A program made the position numbers and the translations under genes. Of a stretch of DNA of 64,000 bases, positions 1-14,309 are shown piece after piece. This DNA is from Diprion similis. Taxonomy: Eukaryota > Arthropoda > Insecta > Hymenoptera > Diprionidae. Under the pieces are notes generated by a model that worked only from the letters and a program-made list of their open reading frames with translations, did no database searches and was not told where the DNA came from. The DNA lies in NCBI RefSeq assembly GCF_021155765.1, contig NC_060112.1, positions 12,028,001-12,092,000 of the forward strand, read 5' to 3'. The first letter of the stretch is position 1; each line of letters starts with the position of its first letter.

Positions 1-1
1 T

Positions 2-139
2 CTGGGTCACGCCGGTGGACCAACGAACTACTTGTTATCAAATGGAACGCTGATTTCTGGACAGCTAACGGACGAACGATCCAAACTGAATGGATACGAA
101 GAAAGAAACGCAACTGCTTTTAGTTTCTCAGAAAACTAA
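2..139 (+). CDS. Possible 3' end of a coding exon (C-terminus of an unknown protein)
   Basis: From base 2 a plus-strand frame is open for 45 codons and stops at TAA 137-139. The residues (GGPTNYLLSNGTLISGQL, then charged residues and a FSFSEN end) look protein-like, and codons are balanced rather than AT-biased as in the flanking DNA. An AATAAA motif lies near 496-501. I do not recognise the family, and the rest of the protein would lie left of the window. Caution: another plus frame and a minus frame are also open over the same bases, so this may be chance. Confidence 0.3.
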   Translation: MGHAGGPTNYLLSNGTLISGQLTDERSKLNGYEERNATAFSFSEN

Positions 140-3100
140 TGAAATTTGCAGTTGACTTGTAAACGTTAAGGAAGCATCAGAAGCATGACTTACTCAATTT
201 TGGTTACAATTCCAATTAGTCCGAAAAGGACTAAAGACTGATATAATAATATTTGTATTATATAACAAAATTTTGCCGATTTTACACAATTTGAAGTAAA
301 TTTCATTATTTTACGGAAAAACTTGTCTCGAATTTTTACTTCGTCAAACTGCGTGTGAAAAAATTCAAGACATTATCTCAGATATACGAGAATTTTGTTT
401 ACGTTGATTTTACAATGACAATAGAACATGAATTATGAACTCTCAATTCGAATTACGATGTCAATTTTTTCAATTTTTTTTCACACTACCATTCATAATA
501 AAAAAATCAGTAAACGATCCCCATAATGAATATTCATAGAGGTGAGAAGCATCCCATCAATGAACCGAACGAAAACACGCGCACGTCTCTAAAACATCAG
601 TAATGGTTCAAACCTCGAATTTGCATCAATTAAAAACATTGAGCTGTTAAATTCCACACGTATATATAAATTAGAAACATCGCGATATTTTCAACACCGT
701 GTACAATTAATGATCACATATCCACTACGTAACCAAACGAAATTACTCCCTAATGTATAAACAATTTTCGATATTTCCACCATCGTCGTTCGACTCCTGG
801 CATTTCTAACTTTGTGTACAGCTTTGAAAAGAAGAAAAAAGAAAAAGAAAAACGCAAGTATTGCGTAGGTCGTGAGGATTCAAAATTTCGAAAAACGATA
901 CCATATATTCCCATATAAGTTCAGACGGACTGAAAACCGGCAAATGACGAATCATTGTCAAAACAATGAAATCTCTTGGGAAGAAGAAGAAAAAAGAAGT
1001 GTATACTAGATGAACCTCGCAACCAATTACCCATACACATACATACCCTTCCGCATCATCCTGTACGTCTGAATCATAAGGGGGTCGGGGGGGGAGGTGG
1101 TGTGGTCCAGCGATCTCAAAGATCGACGTTTTCCGAACCGTGTATATCATGGCTACATATATAATACCTAACATATACATATATAGCTATATCGTACCGG
1201 TGCCCGTCTACCTCGAAAACCGGGGTGAGATCTAGGGCTTACCGGGATGAGCCGCTTAGCCTCTAAACCTTGTGTGCGCTGCCACGCTGGTCCTGGTGCC
1301 TCTTTGTGAGTGTGCTGCACCCCTCCCCCCCCCCCCCCCCCCCGCCCCTCCCGCACCACTCTACTCTCGCAAACGCCGAGATACACGGTCAGACTGGCCA
1401 GCCTCCGCGGATTATCCGATCTCCGTACTCGTGGGATTATCTCGACGAGGCACGAGAGCGAACGGAGAGAGAGGGGGAGAGAAAAAGAGAGAGAGAGAGA
1501 GGACGAATCCACCGATGCGGCGCGGCGTAGAGCCTTCCTTCCTCACACTCGCGCCCCGTGTATGGGATTTTAAGGGTGGTAGGATTTGGGGGGGTGAGAG
1601 GTCGGGAGGGGGTGCGCGTGTGTGCGTCGGGTCGTCGTCATAGGTGCGTTACACACCGGGAAACGGTGCTGTGTATAGCAGACGGATTAATCCGGGATTA
1701 TTGCCGACGTGTGCGGGGAGCCTTCGCGCTCAAATCCAACGCACACAACGTAGATAATCCTAACCCCGCCGGCTCTCTCTCGCCCGGCTAACGCCGTGCC
1801 ACCCCTTCGGTGTTCGTGTGTGCGTTTTCAGGCCGAGCAATGTTGGGTCTCTGACTACCTGTGTGTGCAACGTAACCTGGCATAACCTAACGTAATACGC
1901 GGCAACGCGTTTCTCTGCGTCCACCGTGCGTACAGGCTTTATAGGTATAATAATACTTATGGGGAATTCCGAATGCGATTTCAAATCATTTGTAACGATA
2001 ATCATTTCTAATTCCATTTTAATTTTAGTGTACGTGGTATATTGGGGTTCTACTCGCAAATACGAAGAGTTGTATTTATTTGTTTATTCATTTATTTATT
2101 TTTGTTTTGGTTTCTTCGTGACGTCACTCGTTGTTTCGGAGTTAATGTTGGACTTTTGGAACTTTTAAAAGTACGATAATAATTACTTAAAATACTACGC
2201 AAAGTTGTAGAAATTTTCAGACGTTGCAGACTTAGGTGGTTGGTTTGTTGACTTCATTAATTGAAGTTTCGAAGTTTTGGAATTACTTTGATTTACCTTG
2301 TTATGAATCCCGAAACATATGGAATAGAAAATTCTACATTAAATCGCAAGGTTTTTGATTGAGACCATGTCAGAACAGGTTCTGTTTATTTCTGAAAGTA
2401 TTAAGTGATTTTGTCTGGAACTTTGTGTAATGCTGAATTTTCAAAAATTCTAAAATAAATCTCAAAAAATTCAGAACATAAAAATGAGTCCTAAATAAGG
2501 TAATGAATAATTCATAGCTTTCAAGCAAATAAAGATAGTTGCAACTTACTGCAATGTTAAAAAAAAAAAAATTTGCCATTTTGCGTAGAAGTTTCCGTGA
2601 AAAATTACGGATTTTTAAAAGTATCTTGAAAATTCAAACTTTAACGGATTCCAACTTCGGAACAGTGAGTGATATCAAGAAACAAATAAATACGGTCGTT
2701 TATATCTGATTATATCATGAAATCGGAAATGGAGACCATCCGACGCTATGGCAACCGCGTGGAATTCCCCATATAATATATATGGCAACATGCGATACAC
2801 TCGACGCTCGAAAAATTCCTCAAATAAATCTTTCTAAAAGCCCTTTTCAATCGGCCTGTCGATGTATACATTACAGATGCTTTGTTCCTACGAAAGACTT
2901 TTTTCTTAATTAGAATTTCTAAGCTATTTCGTACGAATTTTCTGCTTGCCATGAAAGTAATGGACGGATTCGAGTTTGGGGAAATTTTTTTCAAACATAG
3001 TTCCCAATAATTAAGTCCATCGGTTTTTGCAATCCTGAAGTATCTGTCCAAAAATATGACTCGACCCACACTCACTTTACTTCCGGTCGACGCTTTGCTA

Positions 3101-3900
3101 TATCCGTCTCCGTTCGCCCTGTTGAAGAATGAAAGTGTACGTCAGGAATGTATCGATTCTATCATCCCAGCTTTTGTTCCAGACTGTGCGGCCAGATTGA
3201 TAGTTAGGGTAGGTTGAGGCTTAAAGTTTCGACACGAAAAACACAGCCGAGACCGGATTTTGATTCGACGGAAGAATGTTTTCCAAAGATTCGGGATATA
3301 TCTCACAGTTAGCAGGTAAAGTGCAAACAGACGATATATACGAGGAGTCAGCGCGAATGGTGGTGAGCGCAGGTAAAAGTCAAACAGCTAGACGAATTTT
3401 TCCTGTTTGAAGATCTCTCGTAACGCAGGACGAGTCGTCCCTAACTCGGGGTTCCTAATAATCCCTTAGGATTCCCTAAATAGCTTAAAACCGCTTTCAC
3501 ACGCCCCTGCAGTCCGCGCCACTAGACAGTCTGTGTACAAATTGAATATCCGTTGCACCGAGTTAATCATCCGTGAAAGTTACAGCCCGTTTCAAACACA
3601 CATTTATTCTTGACAAATGTGCACAGCACGAAGGGTCGGAGAAGATTCAAACCCCTCAGTTTAATTCCATTAGACAACGTATATGCAGCTATAAAAACAA
3701 ACTAATTCATCGCTGGATCTTTCTTTCTTCTCATTAAAACTGCGATAAACAGAAGGTATAAAAAGTGCCTTGAAATTCGGACTAAATGTCTGCCGAGCTC
3801 TCAAAGGATGATCGGACAAATTAGCAACCCTTAGTTTTCGAAGTCACGAAACGGCGGCTAAAATTACACGGAGGGTGATTTCCGATGGCTTAGCAAGTTT
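140..3900. other. Non-coding stretch with a GC-rich, simple-sequence island
   Basis: Mostly AT-rich DNA with no exon-like frame. A GC-rich island at about 1180-1800 holds a 19-base C run (1325-1343), a GA-rich tract (about 1464-1502) and several GGGG runs. The many small open frames there read as Pro/Gly/Arg low complexity and are judged spurious. The 3100-3900 part is closer to neutral composition and leads into the plus-strand leader exon; a TATAAAAAG motif sits near 3757. Confidence 0.5.
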
Positions 3901-4290
3901 CCAGCGAGCATCGCGCCAACAACGTTTGTGTGCATTGGCATTCCTGCCCTGAACGAAGACACCGACTGACAATGAGGGCAGAATCCGTTTCCAAACCCCC
4001 AAAAATCCGAGAGAGCGTCTCTCCCCTGCAGATCCTTCGGTCCACGATCAGGACTCGTCCCTCCTCCGAAGGACCCGCGAGGACGAGTCGCGATACGTTA
4101 AACGTGGATCTGTGAACGGTGGTGGTGATCGACGTGCGTGTGACCCGGACTCCTGGTGTGTGTCTGCATCCGAGCAGCCGGGACTCGGGATGTATTCTAA
4201 CCCCCGGGAACTAATCCGGATTAAATCCAAATCCGTGCCGTACGGCGACCTGCTGCAAACGTGTGTATCACAACCGCCTCTGTATTGCTG
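3900..4290 (+). other. Putative 5' leader exon (plus strand), donor at 4291
   Basis: A relatively GC-rich stretch ends in a strong splice donor (CTG|GTAAGTG, exon end 4290). The next acceptor is only 81 bases away (TGTTTTTCAG, ending 4371). The frame open across 4112-4290 hits a TGA when spliced to the next exon, so the segment is best read as non-coding 5' leader. The left boundary is not visible; 3900 is where the composition changes. A TATA-like motif near 3757 could serve as promoter, which is inference. Confidence 0.4.
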
Positions 4291-4371
4291 GTAAGTGACC
4301 CCAAGGTGGAAGGACCCGAATTTCAACTCGTTACCCGACGATCAGTTTTTGTACCTCGCCGTGTTTTTCAG

Positions 4372-4426
4372 ATCCTGCAGACTGGAATGATGGAAGAAAT
4401 CTTCCACCACGATACTCGAGGACCAA
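4372..4426 (+). CDS. Putative first coding exon, plus strand (possible distal start of OATP-1)
   Basis: A 55-base exon is bounded by a pyrimidine-rich acceptor (CGCCGTGTTTTTCAG) and a consensus donor (CCAA|GTAAGTTTC). It holds two adjacent ATGs (4387, 4390) opening a 13-codon frame, MMEEIFHHDTRGP, that ends in phase 1. The OATP-1 exon at 42957 begins in phase 1 (GG ACC GAA ATG), so joining would give an in-frame N-terminal extension of OATP-1 ending ...GP-RTE before the ATG at 42965. That requires an intron of about 38.5 kb and a one-in-three chance of phase agreement, so the link is tentative. The splice signals themselves are convincing. Confidence 0.42.
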
Positions 4427-6112
4427 GTAAGTTTCAGGTTGAAATCAAGGGAACATTTACTCGAGGATGTCACAAGCTTAACAGTTAAGGAAATCAAATC
4501 GTGAATCAAAGGAAATTAGATGACTGAAATATGGTGCGAAATAAAAAATAATTTGAAAATTATTGAAAATCACTGGAAATTACATGGTGAAGAAATCCTG
4601 TGGCAATTGTTGTAAGTCCACCTACGTTACACACTAAATTGTTTCAAATCGTTTGAATTCCATTGATTTCTATTTTGTCACGTGTTTTCATTGATTTACA
4701 GTTCACCATGTGATTTCCCCATCCATTGCCCATGATCTGCCAAAGTCTTAGGTGATATCTATTGATTGATTTAAATTTTTGATTATCCTATCCAATCCAG
4801 AAATCATAAAAAATTAAAGGTAAAACTGTAAACCCATGAACCTCGCGTAGTTCACTAGAAATCAACGAGAATCGTGTGATCAAATATAAATCGATGTTAA
4901 TGAATTATAATCATCCGTATGATTTTCAAGTGAACAACCCCTCGGTTGAGATTATTTTTTTTTTATATTCCGTAAATCATATTCCAGAGAGACTGACGAA
5001 AATCGTTACTCGCTCAGCCTGTGGTTAAGTCAATGCACATTGTGGTTTGGAAGTCACGAAATATGCGTGGAATGTTCTCAGCGTGTGGTCCAAATCCATT
5101 CAAGTTTGGAAGTGGCAGCACTTATGAACGGTTGCGACTAAATACTGCTGCTGGCACTGAACAAGTATTACATACCTACATATATACAATTATTCGAGAA
5201 TGTTAAGGTTTACTTTTGATGTATCACCGACGGAACTTGCAGATCATCAGAGTATGTATGTGGTTTTTTCCTGGTACTTGCAGGCATGCCGATCTCAGGA
5301 CGACGGATAAATTTTTTTAATTTTTTTATTCAACCTTACGAACTTGCGTCACGGATGCAAAAAGAAAAAACCTGCTACACCAGAGCAACAGTATCAAACT
5401 GTAAGAAGAATTTCATTATGCAAATGGTATACAGCACAAGGGGTTGACGAGATAATGGTACTTTGTCGAAAAGACGTTGCAGTCTCCTCCTCTCTCCTCG
5501 ATCTGAGAAACCCCCAGAGGTGAAAATTTTGTGTGAAAATCATGTACGCGGTGCAAAATTGCTTCAAATTAATACAATTCAGAATTTATAATACAGGAAG
5601 TGTTGTTTTCTCACTCTGAATCTATTACATTCACTTGAGAAACGGTTTACTTAATGATCTAAATACGGACATCTGCATGATGACTTTGTTCGTTCCAGCA
5701 GTCGAACGAGTCTTCTCGAATAAATTCTCTGCGTCTTGCATAAATTGATACGTGATATTTATTGCGTTGAAATTTTGACGTTTTGAAAAATAATATATCA
5801 CACGAATCTGCATAATTGTATACAAGTCAACGGATCGGATTCAGATACCTAAATGCCTATTTCCATCTCGATCATAAGTCGATATCACTATATGACCCTG
5901 TGAAACAAAGAACTTCTATCTGTTCTCATCTTGTAAATTCATGATTTCTGTTGAATCCAATTACCCAAAAAATATCTCAAATTTGAGAATTTATACATTC
6001 AAGGAACACGATCTTTGAAATAAATGGCAATAATCAGATAAGCAAACATCAATTAAACCTCGTTCGATAATTCCAAGTTTATCGACAATAATAATAATCA
6101 TCTTCGACTTAC
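4427..6112. other. Non-coding, AT-rich; no gene seen
   Basis: Intron-like DNA. The part at 4490-4830 is rich in loosely repeated words (GAAAT, TTGAAAAT, CATGGTGAA) like the degenerate repeats elsewhere in the window. No frame with usable splice signals was found on either strand. Confidence 0.5.
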
Positions 6113-6371
6113 CGGTAGCGCTTTTGCTGAGATCGAAACCTTCCTGTTTCGGACTGGCGTTGACTTCCGGTTTGGGATGCTGGCTGTGGGCCGAGAACGG
6201 AGTCTGCGGCGTGCTCAGGGGCGTTTGGGACTGGTGAGCAATCGAGGGCTGCGGTGTGTTGTGTGGCTGGGACTGATGGGACTGATGGGACTGCGGGCTC
6301 TTCGGCAGTGACGAAACGCTGCAGGGTCTCGACGGAGGCGAAGCTTTGTGCGTCAACGCTAACGCCTGGCT
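6113..6371 (-). CDS. Internal exon of an unrecognised Ser/Pro/Gln-rich protein
   Basis: A minus-strand exon of 259 bases is bounded by an acceptor (TTCTTGTTCTAG, exon starts 6371) and a donor (CTACCG|GTAAGTCG, exon ends 6113). It enters in phase 0 and leaves in phase 1, encoding 86 residues. The peptide is low in complexity: it starts SQALALTHKASPPSRP, carries repeated SHQSHQSQ and TP/SP dipeptides, and ends KPEVNASPKQEGFDLSKSAT. A second minus frame is also open but is Val/Ala-rich and joins no other exon. This composition is common in disordered parts of transcription regulators, but no domain is present and I do not name a family. Both proposed first exons (17895-17821 and 39950-39858) end in phase 0 and could splice here. 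The next exon lies left of the window or is missed. Confidence 0.6.
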
Positions 6372-9300
6372 CTAGAACAAGAAGAACCAGATGAAAAATA
6401 ATAAGTGTAAGTGTGTACACAGATACACAGAAACACAGAGAGACGCTCATTAACGCGAAGGAAAGAGAGATCAAAATTGCACACGTGCAGTAAATAATTC
6501 CTGTGCAGTGCGATACAATGTATAAAATTATATCCCACAGCTCAGCGATCATGGCAAGAAGAGAGGAAAGAAAGAAAGAGGAAAAATAAAAATAAAAATC
6601 AACCCTCCCGAAATGTGCACGACGTCGATAATTCCATAGAAATGTAAATGTATTTAATGACGACTGACAGGTTCTCAAGCTGAAATTGGCCCCGCTGATT
6701 TCGCTCTCGTGCACAATGCATACAATGTAGATATAGCATCGTACAGAGTATGCGTGTTACGTATCGTGTGGAAACACTTATGGTTCCTTGGCGGTGAAAC
6801 CGATCATTTGGAACACGCCATATTCTACTCGAGTTTGTACTTGAGAGGAAAAAAAGAATTATATATGTATATATGTATGTGTATGTGGGTATATAATATA
6901 TTTACGGTATAAAATAAGGAGAATACAAATGAAAACGATGGTTGCAGGTTAACAAAACCGGTAAGGCGGGAGGGTCTCTCGTGATACTTTTCTCACCCCT
7001 ACATGCACTCGACATTGAACTCGAGGAAACCGCAAGAACGCTCATGAGAAAAGATCTAAAGTCGGTTGTACAGGTACCTAATTGTATGTAGATGTAAGAA
7101 TTTCTGCAACGCGAAATACGCACTACTTATACATACTTGTTATTACAATGTTACAGTATGTTAATTGAGAGTTGAGAACGTTTGAACTCAATTCGAAACG
7201 GTCGAATATAGCGATGTAAGAATAAAAGAAACCTGTGATATTCGTGATTTGTTAATTTATACTTTTCCTTTTTCTTATATATTCACTAGTTTTAAAAATT
7301 TCTTAAAAATCCAGTAAGATTTGTGTTTTATTTAAATAATAAATATCTTGATTATCCCGTTGTTAATTATAACATAAACAAATGACTATAGTTAACTGTT
7401 ATATCTACATTCATCTCAACAAAGGATTTGATTAGGATGAAAAATTCACTTATTTGAATGTGAAGCACATTCTTTGAAAAATAATTCTTTTTTTTACGAA
7501 GAAAGCAGATATTTTGCACTCCGGGAAGTCAAACACAACTTGGATCTAGTCTAACAATAAAACCCATTTGCTCTTTGGATCGAATGTTTTTCCTCAGATT
7601 ATGTATAATATCAGATTTTTTCGATTCTCTTTCACCAGAAATTTCGCGATTCATTTGACGAGTTGACAGAAAATACCGAGGAAAATTTCCTGCGGGCATA
7701 ATGAATTTTCATAGGATAAAGAGACCGCGTATTCCGATGGAAATCGATTCAAGATATAGATTTCTGAATTCTTTATCTAACTCGCATCGCGGACATCGAG
7801 TCGTATCGAATAACAGATTCATAGCCGGAGGGAGCGAAGCTTAAGTAACACTGTTTTGTACCGTTCTTATTATGGTATAAATCCAGCTAAATTTCTTAAC
7901 CCTGGTTAATGAGTCGCTCATTAATAACTCGCGCTTGTACAGCGATAAGTACGGCGGCATAGTTCACTGTTATTTTGGATTTGACGCCAGTTTAACGTTA
8001 TCACGCATCTGTATATAGTTATGATTTTCCTCAACGCCGAACGCTAATCCGATTTCTCAACATGGCACTTACAAACAAGATTGTCTCATTGTCTCAAATT
8101 TTAATCTGTGGAATTTCCAGCTCTAGAATATAAATACAATAAACTGTTTGTATTAATAACTATATACATTATCATCAGTAAACTATGTCAAAACTGAAAA
8201 AAATAGTTAAAAATAGTAGAATCGAAAACTAAGTGATCTCCAATTTATTTTTCAAATTGCAATAGAGAAATTTTACTGCACTATAAAACTATAGAAAACT
8301 AAATGTGTAGAAAAAATTTCGTACACAGATACTTTTGCTGGTGTATACATTATATACGAAATTTATGGATTCTTTTATGATGAATTTTAGCTTTATATCC
8401 GTAATAGAAAATTGTGAATCGTGATTATCAAGAAAGGTGAGCGATTCCCATAACATCGAAATAGAAATTCGTCCAAGCAAAATTGTTTAAGGCAACTTGT
8501 TGCCGAAAAGATTTGCCCCTTGCATTATTGAATAGTCTTCAAATCATTTGGCCCAATCAGGGAGTAGCAGCAAAAATTAAATGGCGGTTAGAATTTTATA
8601 GCGAGGATCAAAGAATCAATCACGACAGGAGTAAAATAATTTTCACGTAACACATATAATATAAGTTTAAAAAAAATCTTCAAAAGACATGTATTTTATA
8701 TTACAATCATTACTGTTAAATTTCAACGTAATAAAATTGAAAAATTTTGTATAATTGTTCAGTTTCACGGAATCGTCATATCATAGAGGATGAGAATTAA
8801 ATATGCAGAGATGACAACGAGAGGAGAGAAGAATATCGCGGCTTTCCTCCGACTCGCTCGTCTCTCGGTGTCCGAATCGCTCGATGATCTAATAGTCACT
8901 TGTCAGCATCTACGATGAAATCTGAACACGTGCTCAATTCAGTATTGTCACGGTGTTGCTAAGGCATAGATTTATGTAGTATGAGTTAACTTTAACACTA
9001 ACGGCTAAGCCGTCCGCGGTGTTAACAGGGGTCAACTAGCCCCAGAATGCGACAATCTTCCATCCACAGAAGTGCGAATGCATCTTCTGAATGAATTTCG
9101 TCTCTGATTGAGCGAAAAAGAGAGAGAGAGAGAAAAAAAATGGTTATCATTGGTAAAAAATGGAAAGAATTTTTGAAAAATTTTTACTTCTGTAAAAAAT
9201 ATACTAAAACTATAATAATAATCACCAATCGCATCGCATTATTTTCTAACTCGAGAAATATTTAAAACAATTGTTGTAACGACATCCAATTGTTACTAGA

Positions 9301-11353
9301 ATTTTCTAGCAACTAAATAACGAATGAAATCTTCTTCAGCACTGCCGAAACTTTAAAAAAGCTCAATTCGTTCTCTCTCTCTCTCAATATTGGGAAACGC
9401 GTATGATAGGAGAATCTGATTTTTGTCCTTCGCCGTTCAATTCGCGACTGTCACTCTTTATTCTTTGAATAATATATTCTATTGCCGCAATTGTAACGAG
9501 AAAGTACAGAAGCACTCGCCAACTTGCGTTGTCAAGTTATATCCAATTTCAATATCGCACCAAGATTTTTATCCACTTCGTTATACATATATACAATATA
9601 CAATATACATATATATACAAGCAACTTTTTTGCGTCTATCGATTTTAGAGACCAACAATGCACTTGACGCCGACGACCTTTCGCCAATTGGCCAAAATCT
9701 GAATGAATACGTACCTACTCTATGTAATACGACAAGATAGTCGCCGCACGATTTATACAAATAACCAACAGTACTACCATCGAATCTCAACAAAATTTTT
9801 TTGGACATTTTCTCCACAATTACTTTCCTTTGGTGATTTTTCTTACGCCCGGAATAATAACGATCGAAAAAAGATATAATATTTATTAAAAAATATTTCA
9901 TATTTCATCTATATATAATTCTTATCACGTATATTATCAACAACAATATTCGCTATGAAGTGGCATAATGCCGGAAAGTTTTCCTATACTCGATATATTT
10001 TTATCAGAAATAAATTAATGTCGCTGGTGTAATTTGAATTTTTTAAACGGGACGCACATCTTTGCCATTGATAACGCAAATCTCAGTATTCGTCGATTAC
10101 TTTGTCGCGGTAATTTCATCATCGTTTTACAAATATTTTACGTTTTTCGCCGTTGTTTTCTTCATTTTCCGTGGTCAAAACTCGGAATCAACAAAATAAT
10201 ATCGATGATTTGTTTGAAATTGGGATAAGAAACCAAGTTTGAAATACAAATGTGACTTAAAAATTTTCAAATCGCATCAAGTACCTTGGAATTCAAATAT
10301 ATTTTCAGCGGAACTATTTCACTGTCAAATAATCATAATTCAATTTAAACAAATGATTCCAACTTACAAGTCAACATCTTAGCTTCTAAATGCAAGACTT
10401 TATCTTTTAGTAGAGGTTTTTTGACGAAAATATTCAATTCATTCGCGTTGCGATTTGAGGATTTTTCGCAAGTGTACAAACTCCGGAACATTTTTAGAAA
10501 AGAACATAGAATCTCAGGAAATTTTTATCAATCGTTGGCTCGTTACGAGGTACCGAGGTAAATTTCTAGTTATCGATACTACAAAGTTATTATCATCACC
10601 GGAAAATCTATAGTTATATAACGACAATTGGTAGTTGCTAGTTGAAAATTTTCTTGTGATTCGAACAATGTTCAAGTTGTTATTGTAACGCTAACCATTT
10701 TACTATAATTTTCTGCTTCTGGATCCAAAGTGGATACGAAGCTGTACAATATGGCGTCATAACTGGATTAAAACCTGATCGGTTAACCTAAAATATACAA
10801 ACATGAAGAGATAATAATACAGAAAACTTTTTGCAAGTGATTCGACTTTTGCTTAGATACGTTGAGTTAATACCAAGTGAAAATTGACTTTTATAAGTGC
10901 GTTATATCTTCCTGCCACCAGACGGCATATGATAATATATTAAATCTGCTGAAATATAATAATACTTCGTCTGCCAATAGTAAGTATAAGAAACTGAATG
11001 CCTTCCCTACACTGGGAAATGGAATATACATGAACAGAGATTTCAGGACCGATTGTAGATAAAAAATGAAAATCTCGAGGTTGGCCTCTACGATTTTGAA
11101 AAATGTCCAAACGTCTATCGTGCGTAGATCGGCGATCCGCGAATCTGTCGGATCACGAAGAGCAGTGAAAGGTGGTATTTTTTCGCTTGTCATGACTGTA
11201 CCAACCGGGAGAGTGCGAGCTACTGTTTCGGGAGCTGCTCGAAGGTATGCACGGGCAAAAAACACGTCCAACCGCTGAAGACCCACTCATTGCACGGGTG
11301 CAGAGAGGCGGGGAGGGAGAAGAGACGGCGGCAGCCCGGAGAGCAGTCAGGAG
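6372..11353. other. Non-coding; intron-like
   Basis: AT-rich DNA with no supported exon. It contains a short GA tract at about 9118-9134 and a CT tract at about 9372-9386. A moderately GC stretch at 8800-9100 has no coding frame. Confidence 0.5.
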
Positions 11354-11392
11354 ATGGTTAATCCAGCGAGAGCGACGAGGACCGAGATTCAA
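11354..11392 (+). CDS. Weak candidate first coding exon (plus strand)
   Basis: Downstream of a GC-rich patch (about 11200-11350), an ATG at 11354 opens a 13-codon frame (MVNPARATRTEIQ) that ends exactly at a donor-like CAA|GTAAGACG, in phase 0. No partner exon of matching phase was found; OATP-1 needs phase 1. It may be a chance ATG in a leader exon, or nothing. Confidence 0.15.
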
Positions 11393-14256
11393 GTAAGACG
11401 GGGCAACAGGTGGAGATGGGATGGGGTTGCCGGCTTATCCCGTCTCTCGCTTCGGAAAATCCCGCGGGTCTCTCGTGCGACAGGATAGAAAGACTGGCTG
11501 CGCGAACCAATTCAACCCCGAAGGAAGGGAGATTCGCTTTGAAATATCGATTCAAAGCAATAATTACAAGAAAATGTATAGAATAGTGAGACATAGTAGA
11601 TGTATTGGTTTGAATTACAAAAATGATTTCGCGAATTTTCAACCTTGTCGATACACTGACCGTTATGTTGATTTTTATCGGTATAATAAGGTAATTATTT
11701 TTATTCATATCTGTTTATCGAGTCTACAGATAATTATTATCAATTGTGGGGAAATTTGCGGTTTCCTCCGAGTATTTCAGACCTTTGTAAAAAAATGGGC
11801 AAGAGAAAAAGTGCCGCAAGATTATCCCTTAAGATAAGAGGTTCTCCCTGTTCGGTTAAATCTTCGTCAAACAATGCCTAGCATTTATCTATTACAAATC
11901 TCAAAATTCAGATACATTTTAAAAAGTTTATGGCACAAATTATTTCTTATAAAAATTACGTTACTGCCCATGCGTATAACTTTGTAAATATAAATGACAC
12001 CCATCATTGTTAGAATTAGAATGAATAAGTCAATATATTTTATTCCTACAAAAAATAGTTGTAACCATTATTTTTGAATGTCCGAAAAATAATTTTTGTT
12101 TCCAGAAATTAGATTAAAAAAAAATACAAAACCAATAACAATCATGTTTTCTTTCATTTTTAGGATTATTTGTTCGATTCGAATTTGTTTCAAATAAATT
12201 TTCTTCCTCCTAATTTGTAAAGTGATAACATTTTCCAGCTCATACATTTACGTTAGACGCAATAATCATTACTGCAAAAGTCTCCTTGGAATCAACAGTC
12301 ACGGATATCGTTTACCTGTTCAACTAAATAAAAGTTGATCTTGAAAGTTGCGAAAGAAGAATCTAAAAAACTGATTGGCTCAAGAAATATTTCCTTGATT
12401 TGTATGATCAACGACACTCTCGAGATGAATTCATGCATAAGCAATCAATTAACGTGAGAATCATTCCGCTGTAGGTAATATATAATAACAGAATGCGATT
12501 CCGGAGTTGAGAAAAACCGCGAAAGCGAACGAGATCGAGCAAACGCGGCTTACAATTAGCTCTCTTTTTGCGCGATGCAAGTTAAGCCGGGAATCCGATC
12601 CCGGTTAACAATCCTTACGATAAATTTCTCAAACGCGCATAAGCCGCAGGAGGATTCAATCGTCACCGCAAAGGCGTCATTCCAATTGACGAAAACCAAT
12701 GGTAGCACCCCGCCGATTTCCTGGACCAGCGACTACCTCGACCTCGACGTAGAATCTCGGCTGTTGGCGCTGATGCTGGCTAGGCGATTGATCAATTGAT
12801 TTATAAAAATCTATGCCATCTATAAGTCGTTAAGTCTGCTTGGCACGACGGGACAGCAGCCGTCGGCTTATGTAACTGCATGGCATGGACAGGCCGTTTC
12901 GACGTTCCTTAGGAGCGCGATCTATATCACATTCGGCAATTTGTTGGAGGTCCTTTTCATTTGCGCGGCTGCATCGATGATCGGGACGAAGAAATCGAAA
13001 GAACCCGAAAGCACGCTGTAACGAAAGGAATCGCTTTTCATTTTCAAGACGCCGGAGGAGCGTCAAATCGAATAATTATCATTTCTATTCTTGTATATAT
13101 ACATTCATTATTTTCAATTCTCTGAAACCTATAACTAAACGATAATTTCACCATAAAAACCCTGAGATCTCAATAAGATGTAAAAAAACGTCAATTTTCT
13201 TGTTATTTAGTTCATTCAATTCAAAATTTGAGCGATAACAGCTTCAGTGGTTGGCCAGCAGGTGTCGCATCAAGCGCAGCGCTCTCGCGACAAAAGTAAT
13301 TAGGTTCGATAGAGCTCAGAAAAAAAAAACATATTTATCAAACTTCCATGTTTTTCGATTACAATATGGCAGTCACCTCAAGTCTTATAAAATCCACTTT
13401 TTAAAAATCAAATTCATCGATGAATCTCGGTATACAATTCGATTACATCCGATCTATTGACGTCAATTTATCCCTAGTATCCTCAATTTTTTCAATATTT
13501 TCTATCCGTGAATTCAAAGATAACGAAGGTTAAAAAGTCGCTTGCATTAGGTAAAATCGGATGCAGAATCAAACGTGGAGTGAATCGGCCGAAATCCTCG
13601 TTACCTCTGATCGTAAAATTTGGAATTTTAATAATTTTTGAAAAACGAAAAAACAAGTTTTTTTCCGTTGGAACGCAATTTGTCAGTAACTTCCGCGATG
13701 CCGGCACGGAGGGCGCCTATAAAATCTAGCAATATTATCGCATATATATATACCTATAGAGGCGCTAATCTCATCGGTCGTTTCGATAACAAATTCGAAT
13801 ACCCTTGTATATTATAACACGTATATATGTATGCGCGTATATACATGTATACACAGACATACACCCACGCACATATTACGTATATATCCAACGACCGTCG
13901 ATCAGATATATGTCAGTAATTGAGACGTTTGGAGTGGTTTCAGGTACCCGAAAAGATAATCCACGGATTAAAAGATACCGAACGATACATACCACATAAT
14001 ACCGTTATATAAATCAGATTTCGTCCATAGACGACCGTTTTATACCAACACACACATATATAGAGAATTACAAACGCTGCTGCTGCTGCCGGCGCCGGCG
14101 ATGCTACTCGCTTTGTACGCGCGAACCAGCCGACACACTGAGTTCCAAATACGTTTGATGTATCGGCACTCGGCAAACGGATAGACGGATTACAATCATT
14201 CCGCCGTACTGGGGTGGTCAAATACCGTGACCATGCGTGTCTGTCTGTCTGCTTGC

Positions 14257-14309
<53 letters not shown>

